64,000 nt of DNA, from NCBI RefSeq assembly GCF_000455825.1, contig NZ_ATAO01000013.1:1-64000 (forward strand), in the 5' to 3' direction. The notes under the pieces were generated by a model that did no database searches, was not told where the DNA came from, and worked only from the letters and a program-made list of their open reading frames with translations. Source of the DNA: Microbacterium maritypicum MF109. Lineage in GTDB: Bacteria; Actinomycetota; Actinomycetes; Actinomycetales; Microbacteriaceae. Of the stretch, positions 24,203-32,111 are shown in pieces. A program made the translations under genes and the position numbers. Positions within the stretch are counted from its first letter, which is position 1; the number at the start of each line of letters is the position of its first letter.

Positions 24203-24370
24203 TCAGCGTCTGCGGTCGTCGTCGTCCCAGGGGCCTTCCCACCAGCCGGCGCGCCCGTCGTCCGAGCCGCCGCGTCCTCGGCGCGAGCGCACGAACTGCA
24301 CGATGAACACCGTCAGCGAGCTGAGCAGGATGAGGAAGACGACGAGGAACAGCAGGTCGTTCTGATTCAT
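24203..24370 (-). CDS. small single-pass membrane protein
   Basis: A 55-residue protein: MNQNDLLFLVVFLILLSSLTVFIVQFV membrane helix (in outline, residues 6-27) followed by a basic SRRGRGG stretch and a Trp/Asp-rich tail WWEGPWDDDDRRR. Its ATG overlaps the stop of the YdeI-like gene (ATGA), which argues that it is real despite its size. No ribosome site of its own is needed. It could be a small regulatory membrane peptide; nothing more can be said. It converges on the end of the salvage operon. Confidence 0.62.
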   Translation of the reverse strand: MNQNDLLFLVVFLILLSSLTVFIVQFVRSRRGRGGSDDGRAGWWEGPWDDDDRRR

Positions 24371-24945
24371 GGGCGTTTCCCCTCCGCGGCATCCGCCACG
24401 ATCTTCGCGATGCGGGCGGACCGGGTCTCCGGCCGCTTGGCCATCGCGATGTGCGTGAGGCCGAACTTCTTGACCGACTTCGGGAACGCGTCCCAGCTCT
24501 CGCGTGCGGCGGGGACGGCATCGAGCGCGGCGGAGAGCTCCTCGGGTTCGATCCCGGCCTCCGGTCCGTCGAGAACCGTCCAGGAGCCGTTCGCCTTCGC
24601 CACCTCGAGCACACGGATACCGGCGGGAGCCAGTAGCCCCTCGGCCTCGAGCTCCGCGATGCGCGCCTTGTTCGTGGCCGCCCAGCCGCTGCCGGGACGA
24701 CGAGGAGAGAACCACTGACCGTTGGCGCGGTCGCCCGTGCCGTCGTCGAACACGCGCACCGGGCCGTCGATCCATCCGAAGCAGAGTGCCTGCCGCACGG
24801 CGTCCTCGTAGCCGACGCCGTCGGACGATCCGCGCACGCTGAGCAGCCAGACGCCCGCCGTGCGCTCATGGTTCTCCGCGAGCCAGACACGCCAGGCCGC
24901 GGCATCCGCCGCTCTGAGCCGTTCGCCGTCGTCGAGCGCGCCCAT
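24367..24945 (-). CDS. YdeI/OmpD-associated family protein
   Basis: A 192-residue cytoplasmic protein of the YdeI family: WRVWLAENHERTAGVWLL at the N-terminus, the signature ALCFGWIDGPVRVFDDGT, then FSPRRPGSGWAATNKARIAEL, and a C-terminal helical hairpin ESWDAFPKSVKKFGLTHIAMAKRPETRSARI. Family proteins are linked to antimicrobial-peptide or bacteriocin tolerance in enterobacteria, but the biochemical activity is unknown. It starts 2 bp after the HAD-IIA gene and is coupled to the small membrane protein gene downstream. Confidence 0.82.
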   Translation of the reverse strand: MGALDDGERLRAADAAAWRVWLAENHERTAGVWLLSVRGSSDGVGYEDAVRQALCFGWIDGPVRVFDDGTGDRANGQWFSPRRPGSGWAATNKARIAELEAEGLLAPAGIRVLEVAKANGSWTVLDGPEAGIEPEELSAALDAVPAARESWDAFPKSVKKFGLTHIAMAKRPETRSARIAKIVADAAEGKRP

Positions 24946-24947
24946 GG

Positions 24948-25760
24948 CTACTTCTTGGTCTTCACCGTCGTGATCGTCTCGGTGATCCGCGGCAGCAGGT
25001 CGGCCACCGACTGCACGATCTCGTCGGGGCGGAACGGGTACTTCTCGATCTCGGCCTGATCGCTGATGCCGGTGAGTACCAGCACCGTGTGCAGGCCCGC
25101 CTCGATGCCGGCGACCACGTCGGTGTCCATGCGGTCGCCGATCATGCCGGTGCGCTTCGAGTGCGCGCCGATCTTGTTCAACGCCGAACGGAACATCATC
25201 GGGTTCGGCTTGCCGACGACGTACGGCTCCTTACCGGTGGCCTTGGTGATGAGGGCGGCGATCGCTCCGGTGGCGGGGAGCGGTCCGTCGGTGCTCGGGC
25301 CCGTGGCATCGGGGTTCGTGACGATGAAGCGCGCACCGCCGATGATGAGGCGGATGGCCTTGGTGATCGCCTCGAACGAGTAGTTGCGCGTCTCGCCGAC
25401 GACCACGAAATCGGGGTTCGTCTCGGTCATGATGAAGCCGGCATCGTGCAGGGCGGTGAGGATGCCGGCCTCGCCGATCACGAACGCCGAGCCGCCGGGG
25501 AGCTGCTGCTTCAGGAAGTCGGCGGTCGCGAGCGCCGAGGTCCAGATGCGCTCCTCGGGCACGTGCAGCCCGCTGATGCGGAGGCGTGCCGACAGGTCGC
25601 GCGCGGTGAAGATCGAGTTGTTGGTGAGCACCAGGTACGGGATGCCTGCGCTCTCCCAGCCGGCGAGCAGTTCGGAGGCTCCGGGGATGGCGTCGTTCTC
25701 ATGGACGAGCACGCCGTCCATGTCGGTCAGCCAGCATTCGATGTCGTCACGTTGTGCCAT
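24948..25760 (-). CDS. HAD-IIA family (NagD-like) phosphatase
   Basis: A 270-residue HAD hydrolase with a C2A cap: motif I WLTDMDGVLVHEN (Asp14, Asp16), motif II YLVLTNNS, motif III Lys in VVGKPNPMMF, motif IV MIGDRMDTDVVAGIEAG. NagD-type enzymes dephosphorylate UMP/GMP or sugar phosphates; homologues in actinobacteria are often annotated so, but substrate is unknown. MAQ start at 25760 is chosen over a GTG two codons upstream because a TAGGCT -10 box lies exactly 6 nt before it. Heads a leftward operon with the YdeI-like and small membrane genes. Confidence 0.9.
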   Translation of the reverse strand: MAQRDDIECWLTDMDGVLVHENDAIPGASELLAGWESAGIPYLVLTNNSIFTARDLSARLRISGLHVPEERIWTSALATADFLKQQLPGGSAFVIGEAGILTALHDAGFIMTETNPDFVVVGETRNYSFEAITKAIRLIIGGARFIVTNPDATGPSTDGPLPATGAIAALITKATGKEPYVVGKPNPMMFRSALNKIGAHSKRTGMIGDRMDTDVVAGIEAGLHTVLVLTGISDQAEIEKYPFRPDEIVQSVADLLPRITETITTVKTKK

Positions 25761-25766
25761 GTGCAC

Positions 25767-25772
25767 AGCCTA
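25767..25772 (-). promoter_or_regulatory. -10 box (TAGGCT) for the HAD-IIA gene, leaderless type
   Basis: TAGGCT on the minus strand 6 nt before ATG 25760. Confidence 0.6.
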
Positions 25773-25814
25773 GAGGCCGGAGGTGACGCGCACCTGACCG
25801 TGTTGCGGCGGTGG

Positions 25815-26447
25815 CTAGGCGCTCAGCCAGACCACCTGGGTCGCGCCATCGGGCAACGCCGCTTCCGTGCCGTCGATCTCGGCCCCGGATGCCGTGACCG
25901 TCACGGTCGACGCGACCGCCAGTCCGAGTGCTTCGAGGGCTCGGAGCAGCTCGGGGTCGCGGTCGTCGACCCGCAGCACCTGTCCCGTGTGCCCGACCGG
26001 CGCGTCGGCGAGCAGCACGAACGGTACGCGCTCGATGCGACCGTCGGCGTCGGGGATCGCGTCGCCGTGCGGATCGAAGCGGGGGCGTCCCAGGCGCGCG
26101 TCGATGCCTTCGAGCAGTCGGTCGCTGATGGTGTGCTCGAGCACCTCGGCCTCGTCGTGCACCTCGTCCCAGCCGTAGTCGAACTCCTGCACCAGCCAGG
26201 TCTCGATCAGGCGGTGTCGGCGCACCATCGCGAGGGCGCGCGCCGTGCCCGTGTCCGTCAGCCGCACCGCGCCGTAGGGCACGTGCGAGACGAGGCCGGC
26301 GGCGGCGAGCTTCTTCACCATCTCGGTGACGGACGACGGCGCGATGCCGAGCTTCGCGGCGAGCACCGAGGGAGTGATCGGTGCGTCCTGCCACTCGGTG
26401 TGCGCGTAGACGGTCTTCAGATAATCGTCAGCTGCCGGGGATGCCAC
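25815..26447 (-). CDS. mntR: DtxR-family metalloregulator, manganese (MntR-like) type
   Basis: A 210-residue three-domain regulator: winged helix (residues 1-65, VLAAKLGIAPSSVTEMVKKL recognition helix), dimer/metal domain (66-140), and C-terminal SH3/FeoA-like domain. The primary metal site follows Mn-selective MntR, not iron-type DtxR: Asp8 in ADDYLKTVY replaces DtxR Met10, and Glu101 in HDEAEVLEH replaces Cys102; His78, Glu104 and His105 complete it. Candidate target boxes TTTAGG-N4-CCGAAA lie before mntH at 32 kb. GTG start at 26447 with a TAGGCT -10 box 6 nt upstream, whose first three bases are the stop codon of the TetR gene. Confidence 0.9.
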   Translation of the reverse strand: MASPAADDYLKTVYAHTEWQDAPITPSVLAAKLGIAPSSVTEMVKKLAAAGLVSHVPYGAVRLTDTGTARALAMVRRHRLIETWLVQEFDYGWDEVHDEAEVLEHTISDRLLEGIDARLGRPRFDPHGDAIPDADGRIERVPFVLLADAPVGHTGQVLRVDDRDPELLRALEALGLAVASTVTVTASGAEIDGTEAALPDGATQVVWLSA

Positions 26448-26453
26448 CGGTCC

Positions 26454-26459
26454 AGCCTA
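26454..26459 (-). promoter_or_regulatory. -10 box (TAGGCT) for mntR, overlapping the TetR stop codon
   Basis: TAGGCT on the minus strand 6 nt before GTG 26447. Its TAG is the stop codon of the TetR gene (26457-26459). Confidence 0.6.
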
Positions 26460-27113
26460 CGTGGTGCTGTCGCGCGCCCACGCGGTGAGTCCGTGGATGA
26501 GTGCCCGCACCCCGATCTCGAACGTGCGGCGGGCGGGGTCCGTGCTGAGCTGCGCCCTGGCGGCCTCGGCCTCGGCGAACGTCGGGAAATCCGGCGCGAG
26601 TGCACCCGGGGCCATGTTGTCTGCGGGCGCGAGGGCATCCAGGGCGGAGCCGATGATGAACGACTCCAGCGCCACGATGGCGTCCACGATGGTGACGGTC
26701 GGCCAGCCGTCGTCCGCGAGCAGGCGTGCGATCTGCTCGTAGTCGGCGAACGAGCCCTCGTCGGCATCGATCGGTGAGGTCGCCAGCATCACCATGGCCT
26801 CGGGGGCGGCGATCGCGGCGTCGCGGTAGCTGTGGGCCCAGGTGAGCAGTGCCTCCTCGACGGACATCTCGTGCCGCACGGGGGAGATGAGCGCGCGGCT
26901 GACCTGCCCGCGCATGGCCCGGATCACGGCGTCGCGGTTCGCGAAGTGGTGGTAGAGCGCCGAGGTGCGAACGCCCAGGGATTCCGCGAGCGCGGTCATC
27001 GTGAACTGGCGCGGTGTGCGCTGCGCGCTGAGGGCGAACGCGGCCTTCAGGATGCGCTCCTCGGTGAGCACCCGGGTCGACGGTCGGCCGACGCTGCGCG
27101 GAGATTTCGTCAT
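26457..27113 (-). CDS. TetR family transcriptional regulator
   Basis: A 218-residue repressor: N-terminal helix-turn-helix (residues about 18-65, ILKAAFALSAQRTPRQFTMTA then LGVRTSALYHHFANRDAVIRAM) and an all-helical ligand-binding region resembling TetR_C. It is divergent from an amidohydrolase-antiporter operon with 83 bp between the starts, in which a perfect 8-bp-arm palindrome (27146-27164) sits; autoregulation and control of the divergent operon are the natural inference. Inducer unknown, possibly the amidohydrolase substrate. The stop codon TAG forms part of the mntR -10 box. Confidence 0.9.
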   Translation of the reverse strand: MTKSPRSVGRPSTRVLTEERILKAAFALSAQRTPRQFTMTALAESLGVRTSALYHHFANRDAVIRAMRGQVSRALISPVRHEMSVEEALLTWAHSYRDAAIAAPEAMVMLATSPIDADEGSFADYEQIARLLADDGWPTVTIVDAIVALESFIIGSALDALAPADNMAPGALAPDFPTFAEAEAARAQLSTDPARRTFEIGVRALIHGLTAWARDSTT

Positions 27114-27145
27114 CGTGCTCGATTCTGCTCGGGCGTCTGGTATTT

Positions 27146-27164
27146 TATTGAAACTCTTTCAATA
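27146..27164. promoter_or_regulatory. perfect palindrome TATTGAAA-CTC-TTTCAATA, TetR operator candidate
   Basis: Eight-base perfect arms around a 3-nt centre, AT-rich in a GC-rich genome, midway between the divergent TetR and amidohydrolase genes. A 9-bp direct repeat CAATACCGA follows at 27160-27168 and 27175-27183. Confidence 0.7.
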
Positions 27165-27196
27165 CCGAAGGATCCAATACCGACGAAGGTACAGCC

Positions 27197-28810
27197 ATGA
27201 CCGGTTTCGACGCCGACACCATTGTCACCGGCGCGCACGTGGTGACGATGGACCCGCGCCGCCCGCATGCCACCGCCTTCGCGGTGCGTGACGGTCGCTT
27301 CCTCGCCGTGGGTGACGACGCCCTGGTCCGCGAGCTGCGCGGGCCCCGCACCGTCGTGCGCGACCTCGGCGGCGCGACCGTGACCCCCGGCCTCATCGAC
27401 GCGCACCTGCATCCGATCCAGGGGATCGAGCTGACGGCCGGGATCGACCTGGGCGGTCTCACCACCGGCGCGGCGCTGCTGACCGCGCTGCGCGCCGAGG
27501 CCGATCGTGCGCTCGCCGAAGATGCCGACCCGTGGGTGCGCGGCTGGAACCTCGACTACGACGTGTTCCACGAGCTGCCCATGACGGCGGAGGCGATCCA
27601 GGATGCGGTGCGCGGACTCCCCGCGCTGTTGATCGTGTTCGACGGCCACACCGCCCTCGCCAGTCGTGCCGGACTCGAGCGTGCGGGCATCACCCGCGCA
27701 CGCGAGTTCGAGGACTCGTCCTGCGTCGTCGTCGATGCCGACGGCCGCCCGACCGGGGAACTGCGCGAGCTCGGCGCCTATGAGCCCGTGCGACTGAGCG
27801 CCCCGGCACTGACCCGCGATCAGACCCTCGCGGTCGGCCATGATCTGCTGCGCGGCCTGCGCGACTCCGGCCTCACCGGCGGCACGATCATGGATGGCGG
27901 CTTCGCCACGCTCGCACTGCTCGACGCCCTGGAGCAGGGGCCGGGGCTGCCGATCCGCATCGTCTCGGCCATCGACCACGAGCCGGGCTTCGACGAGGAT
28001 CGGACCGCCGCGAACCTCGCGATGCGCGACCGCCGTGGTGACCGGTGGCGCGGGGGCGTGGTCAAGCTCTACGCCGACGGCGTGGTCGAGACCGGCACCG
28101 CCTGGCTGCACGAACCCGACAGCGCGGGCGCGGGCCTGGAGCCGTTCTGGAAGGACGTGGCCGCCTATGCCCGCACCGTGCGCAGATACGCCGAGGCCGG
28201 ATTCCAGGTGGCGACGCACGCGATCGGCGACCGGGCCGTCGGGGAAGTCGTCGACGCCTATCTCGCGGCCGGGGTGCGCGGCGCCGCAGGAGCTCCGCAC
28301 CGCATCGAGCACCTCGAGACCACGACCGACCGCGACGTGGCCCGTATCGCCGCAGCCGGGATCACCGCCTCGATGCAGCCCCTGCACATGCAGTGGCGCA
28401 AGGCCGACGGCTCGGATGACTGGTCGAGCAGGCTCGGGCCCGTGCGTGCGGCTCGCGCCTGGCGTGTGCGCGACTACTGGGAGGCCGGGGCGCCCCTCGC
28501 CCTCGGGTCGGACTGGCCCATCGCGCAGAACGATGCCCGCATCGGCCTCGCGTGGTCGATGCTGCGCCGCCGCCCGGGCGACCCCGACGCCCCGGTCTTC
28601 GAGCCCGACCAGGTGCTCACCCCGTACCAGGCGCTGCACGGATACACCGTCGGCGCCGCCCGGGCCCAGGGAGATGCCGACCTCGGCTGCATCGCCCCCG
28701 GGTTCCGGGCCGACTACGCCGTGTGGGCGGAGAACCCGCTGCACGTCTCCCCGGACGACCTCCCCGACCTCCCCGTGCAGGAGACCGTCGTCGGTGGCAC
28801 CGAGCCCTGA
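27197..28810 (+). CDS. amidohydrolase family protein (YtcJ-like, Amidohydro_3)
   Basis: A 537-residue metal-dependent hydrolase of the Amidohydro_3 group: VTPGLIDAHLHPIQG (metal HxH), the long insert domain, THAIGDRAVGEVVDAYL, APHRIEHLE and final LGSDWPIAQ metal Asp. Members cut amide or formyl bonds of small exogenous compounds; substrate unknown. No signal peptide, so cytoplasmic. Located in a rightward operon with an NhaC-type antiporter 84 bp downstream and divergent from a TetR gene with a clear operator, so it is probably induced by its substrate. GAAGGTACAG precedes the ATG. Confidence 0.9.
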   Translation: MTGFDADTIVTGAHVVTMDPRRPHATAFAVRDGRFLAVGDDALVRELRGPRTVVRDLGGATVTPGLIDAHLHPIQGIELTAGIDLGGLTTGAALLTALRAEADRALAEDADPWVRGWNLDYDVFHELPMTAEAIQDAVRGLPALLIVFDGHTALASRAGLERAGITRAREFEDSSCVVVDADGRPTGELRELGAYEPVRLSAPALTRDQTLAVGHDLLRGLRDSGLTGGTIMDGGFATLALLDALEQGPGLPIRIVSAIDHEPGFDEDRTAANLAMRDRRGDRWRGGVVKLYADGVVETGTAWLHEPDSAGAGLEPFWKDVAAYARTVRRYAEAGFQVATHAIGDRAVGEVVDAYLAAGVRGAAGAPHRIEHLETTTDRDVARIAAAGITASMQPLHMQWRKADGSDDWSSRLGPVRAARAWRVRDYWEAGAPLALGSDWPIAQNDARIGLAWSMLRRRPGDPDAPVFEPDQVLTPYQALHGYTVGAARAQGDADLGCIAPGFRADYAVWAENPLHVSPDDLPDLPVQETVVGGTEP

Positions 28811-28894
28811 CCCCGGGCTCGACCGCACCCTCCCGCACCTTCCCGCGCTCTCCCTTCGGATTCGTACCCCCCCCTTCACACTGAGGTGACTCCC

Positions 28895-30340
28895 ATGCCT
28901 GAATTCGGCGCTCTCGCGCTCCTCCCGATCGTGGTGATCCTGATCGTCGCGGTCGCCACCAGACGCACCCTCTTCGCCCTGTTCTGCGGCACCGTCGCCG
29001 GGGCACTGATCCTCGGCGGCTGGGGCGGCTTCGACGTCTGGGTCGAATACACCGGAAAAGCCCTCTCCAACGAGACGGCGCAGTGGCTGCTGCTGATCGT
29101 CGCGCTGTTCGGCATCCTGATGATGCTGTTCGAGAAGTCCGGCATCGTGACCGACTTCGCGAACTGGGCCGAGCGGTTCGTCACCTCCCGCCGCAAGTCG
29201 ATGGTGCTGACGTTCCTGTTGTCGGTCGTGCTGTTCGTCGACGACTACCTGAACGTGCTCACCACGGGCACGTCGATGAAGCAGGTCACCGACCGCTATC
29301 GGGTGCCGCGCACGCAGCTCGGCGCGATCATGAAGATGACGGCCGCGCCGATCGCCGTCCTGATCCCGGTCTCGACGTGGGCGCTGTTCTTCTCCGGACT
29401 GTTCGAGGCGCAGGGGGTCACGGTCGGAGGCACCGGGTTCGGTGCCTACCTGCAGGCGATCCCCTTCATCTTCTTCGGCTGGGCGGCTCTCGCCGTCGCG
29501 CTTCTCATGAGCATCGGCTGGCTACCGAAGCTCGGCGCGATCAAGCGTGACGCGATCCGGGCGGAGCGGGACGGCGACGTCTTCCCGCTCGGCACCACCG
29601 ACGACGAGCGACGGGCCGAAGGCGCGGCGCTCCTGGCCGAGCTGAAGGCCGACGACCCCGACGGCTCGACCGCGCAGCGTGTCGCGACGGCGCTCGCGAC
29701 CTCGACCGAGACCGACCGCAAGCCGCAGCCGTGGGGTTTCCTGATCGCCATGGCCGTGCTCGTCGGAGTGACGATCGTGACGAACGCCAACGTCGTCGCC
29801 GGCACCGCCGCGTCTCTCGCCGTGACGATCGTGATCGTGCTCGTGCAGCGCCGACTCCGCATCCGTGGGGTGCTGGATGCCGCGCTCGAGGGCATCGAGA
29901 GCATGCTGTTCGTGATGATCCTGACGGTCCTCGCGTTCATGGTGCAGGAGATGAACATCACCCTGCAGCTGGCCGAGTTCGTGATCCAGGTCACCGAGCC
30001 CGTGCTCACCCCGGCGCTGCTGCCGGCGATCGTGTTCGCGGTGTGCGGCATCTATGCGTACGCGACCGGGTCGTTCTGGGATCTCGCCGCGGTGATCACC
30101 CCGGTCGTGCTCCCGCTGGCGCTCGCGCTCGGTGCCGATCCGATCCTCGCGGGCGCCGCGGTGTTCTCCGGGGCGGCGTTGGGCAGCACCACCTGCCTCT
30201 ACGGCGACGGCATCATCCTCGCGTCGCGATCGATCGGCATCAAGCCGATCAACCTCATGCTCGCGATCCTGCCCTATGCGGGCATCGCCGCGGGGCTGTC
30301 GTTCGTGCTCTACCTGGTGACGGGCTTCGTCACGGCGTAG
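28895..30340 (+). CDS. NhaC-type Na+/H+ antiporter family protein
   Basis: A 481-residue membrane protein with about 11-12 helices, a cytoplasmic loop around residues 215-265, and the family motif VVLFVDDYLNVLTTG (near residue 115) in which paired acidic residues lie within the membrane; GSTTCLYGDG lies near the C-terminus. Members exchange Na+ for protons or for organic solutes. Next to an amidohydrolase it could export a charged product or import a substrate. ATG 28895 is chosen over a GTG 9 bp upstream because TGAGGTGA is then correctly spaced as ribosome site. Confidence 0.86.
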   Translation: MPEFGALALLPIVVILIVAVATRRTLFALFCGTVAGALILGGWGGFDVWVEYTGKALSNETAQWLLLIVALFGILMMLFEKSGIVTDFANWAERFVTSRRKSMVLTFLLSVVLFVDDYLNVLTTGTSMKQVTDRYRVPRTQLGAIMKMTAAPIAVLIPVSTWALFFSGLFEAQGVTVGGTGFGAYLQAIPFIFFGWAALAVALLMSIGWLPKLGAIKRDAIRAERDGDVFPLGTTDDERRAEGAALLAELKADDPDGSTAQRVATALATSTETDRKPQPWGFLIAMAVLVGVTIVTNANVVAGTAASLAVTIVIVLVQRRLRIRGVLDAALEGIESMLFVMILTVLAFMVQEMNITLQLAEFVIQVTEPVLTPALLPAIVFAVCGIYAYATGSFWDLAAVITPVVLPLALALGADPILAGAAVFSGAALGSTTCLYGDGIILASRSIGIKPINLMLAILPYAGIAAGLSFVLYLVTGFVTA

Positions 30341-30371
30341 ACGGGGCGGCTCGGTTCGCGATGGCGACGAG

Positions 30372-30671
30372 TCAGTTCGCGACGGCGACGAGGATGCCGA
30401 ACGCGGCCTGACCGGCGAAGAACAGGATGAGGAATCCGAGGAGGGCGGCGGCCAGCGAGAGCCGGCCGTCGAACCCTTCGATCTCGGTCATCCCGATCTT
30501 GCGTGCTCGGAACGCCAGGACGAGGGTGGCGACGCCGAGTGCGAGCTGGACCCACGGGCTGGCGAGGCCGATGACGTTCGGGAACGCGATCAGCACGCCG
30601 CCGATCACGCCCGTCGCGAAGCCGATCCAGGTGAGGATGCGGACGTTGCGACGGGCGTTCTCGGCAGACAT
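30372..30671 (-). CDS. small integral membrane protein
   Basis: A 99-residue protein with three hydrophobic helices (about residues 12-30, 38-55, 72-96) and a short polar segment KIGMTEIEGFDGRL between the second and third. I do not recognise the family. Its start at 30671 lies 6 nt after a TAGGCT -10 box, strongly supporting an independent leaderless gene. It sits between the convergent antiporter gene and mntH. No function can be assigned. Confidence 0.75.
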   Translation of the reverse strand: MSAENARRNVRILTWIGFATGVIGGVLIAFPNVIGLASPWVQLALGVATLVLAFRARKIGMTEIEGFDGRLSLAAALLGFLILFFAGQAAFGILVAVAN

Positions 30672-30677
30672 GCTTCG

Positions 30678-30683
30678 AGCCTA
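30678..30683 (-). promoter_or_regulatory. -10 box (TAGGCT) for the 99-residue membrane protein
   Basis: TAGGCT on the minus strand 6 nt before ATG 30671. Confidence 0.6.
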
Positions 30684-30690
30684 TCCGGGC

Positions 30691-31959
30691 TCACGCTCCC
30701 GTCAGCACCAGCCAGAGCAGGGCGCCGTTGAGCGCGATCAGCAGCACGGAGGCGACGACCCCCGCAGCCGTCGTCCATCGCCGGTTGACCCAGGTCCCGA
30801 GCGTGCGCCGCTGCGCGGTGAGCACGACCAGGGGGATCAGCGCGAACGGGATGCCGAACGAGAGCACCACTTGGCTCAGGACCAGGGCGAGCGTGGGGTC
30901 GAAGCCGATGCCCAGGATCACGAGCGCGGGGATCAGCGTCACGAGTCGACGAGCAAGCAGAGGGATGCGCACGTGCAGCAGGCCGTGCATGATCTCCGCT
31001 CCTGCATAGGCGCCCACCGAGGTCGATGCCAGGCCCGAGGCGAGCAGACCCACGGCGAAGAAGGTCGCCACGACCGGCCCGAGTCCGGCGGCGAGCGCGG
31101 CATGCGCGCCCTCCAGTGAGTCGGTCCCCTCGACGCCGGCGAGATTCGCGGCGGCGAGCAGCAGGATGCAGAGGTTCACGGACCCGGCGATCACCATGGC
31201 GATCGAGACGTCCCATCGGGTGGCCGTGAGCAGGCGGCGGATGCGCGAGGTCTCGGTGCGCACGGCCTCGTCGCCGGCATGGGAGGTCGTGGCGCCGAAG
31301 CGGTCACGGGCCAGCGAGGAGTGCGCGTAGATCGCGTGCGGCATGATCGTCGCGCCGAGGATCGACGCGGCCAGCAGGACCGACCCGGTGCCTTCGAAAC
31401 GGGGGACCATTCCGCCGAGCACGCCTGCCGGGTCCGGCGGGGCCACGAAGACGCCGGCGACGAATCCGATCGTGATGATCGCCATGAGGCCGATGATCAC
31501 GAACTCGAACGGGCGGGCGCCGCGCCGGCTCTGCACTGTGAGCAGGATCATCGAGACGGCACCGGTGATCAGGCCGCCGAGCAGCAGCGGCACATCGAAC
31601 AGCAGGTTCAGTGCCACGGCGCCGCCGATGACCTCGGCCAGGTCGGTGGCCATCGCGACGAGCTCGGCCTGCAGCCAGTACGCGCGGCGTGCCCACCGGT
31701 GCTTGAGTCGCGCCCCCAGCACCTCGGGAAGACTCTGCCCGGTGACGACGCCCAGTTTCGCGGAGAGGTACTGGATCAGCCACGCCATCACGTTGCCGGC
31801 GAGCACGACCCACACCAGCAGGTAGCCGTACTGGGCCCCCGCGGTCATGTTGCTGGCGACGTTGCCGGGGTCGAGATAGGCGACACCCGCGACGAGCGCG
31901 GGGCCGAGTAGCCACAGGCTGCGGGGGGCCCGACCCGGGGGTACGGACGGTGTCGTCAT
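30691..31959 (-). CDS. mntH: NRAMP family divalent metal (manganese) transporter
   Basis: A 422-residue, 11-helix NRAMP importer. The metal-binding helix 1 motif is YLDPGNVASNMTAG (Asp30, Asn33) and the helix 6 motif ATIMPHAIYAHSSL (Met206, His208), both intact. It couples proton influx to Mn2+ (and Fe2+) uptake. ATG 31959 is used because the longer reading would begin inside the operator. Two opposed 16-bp boxes of DtxR/MntR type lie 15-60 bp upstream, so it is predicted to be repressed by Mn-loaded MntR encoded at 25.8-26.4 kb. Good protein-level confidence; metal choice is inferred from the regulator. Confidence 0.93.
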   Translation of the reverse strand: MTTPSVPPGRAPRSLWLLGPALVAGVAYLDPGNVASNMTAGAQYGYLLVWVVLAGNVMAWLIQYLSAKLGVVTGQSLPEVLGARLKHRWARRAYWLQAELVAMATDLAEVIGGAVALNLLFDVPLLLGGLITGAVSMILLTVQSRRGARPFEFVIIGLMAIITIGFVAGVFVAPPDPAGVLGGMVPRFEGTGSVLLAASILGATIMPHAIYAHSSLARDRFGATTSHAGDEAVRTETSRIRRLLTATRWDVSIAMVIAGSVNLCILLLAAANLAGVEGTDSLEGAHAALAAGLGPVVATFFAVGLLASGLASTSVGAYAGAEIMHGLLHVRIPLLARRLVTLIPALVILGIGFDPTLALVLSQVVLSFGIPFALIPLVVLTAQRRTLGTWVNRRWTTAAGVVASVLLIALNGALLWLVLTGA

Positions 31960-31974
31960 CGAGGCGGCGGAATT

Positions 31975-31990
31975 TTTAGGCACACCGAAA
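31975..31990. promoter_or_regulatory. MntR/DtxR-type box 1 upstream of mntH
   Basis: TTTAGG-CACA-CCGAAA, an imperfect dyad. On the minus strand it lies just downstream of a TACGCT -10-like hexamer (31995-32000), so a bound regulator would block transcription of mntH. Confidence 0.7.
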
Positions 31991-32002
31991 CCGTAGCGTA
32001 TT

Positions 32003-32018
32003 TTTCGGCGTACCTAAA
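32003..32018. promoter_or_regulatory. MntR/DtxR-type box 2 upstream of mntH
   Basis: TTTCGG-CGTA-CCTAAA, which on the minus strand reads TTTAGG-TACG-CCGAAA, the same motif as box 1 in opposite orientation, 28 bp away. The predicted -10 lies between the two boxes. Confidence 0.7.
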
Positions 32019-32099
32019 TATCTTTCGAGTCGCGCGAATTGCCGCATATGTGGCCGGGATGGGGCCAGTTGCGCGATTCGAACGGGGATACGAGGGCGA

Positions 32100-32105
32100 T
32101 AGCCT
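32100..32105 (+). promoter_or_regulatory. -10 box (TAGCCT) for the TrmH-type gene, leaderless type
   Basis: TAGCCT followed by 6 nt and ATG 32112. Confidence 0.6.
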
Positions 32106-32111
32106 GGCGGG

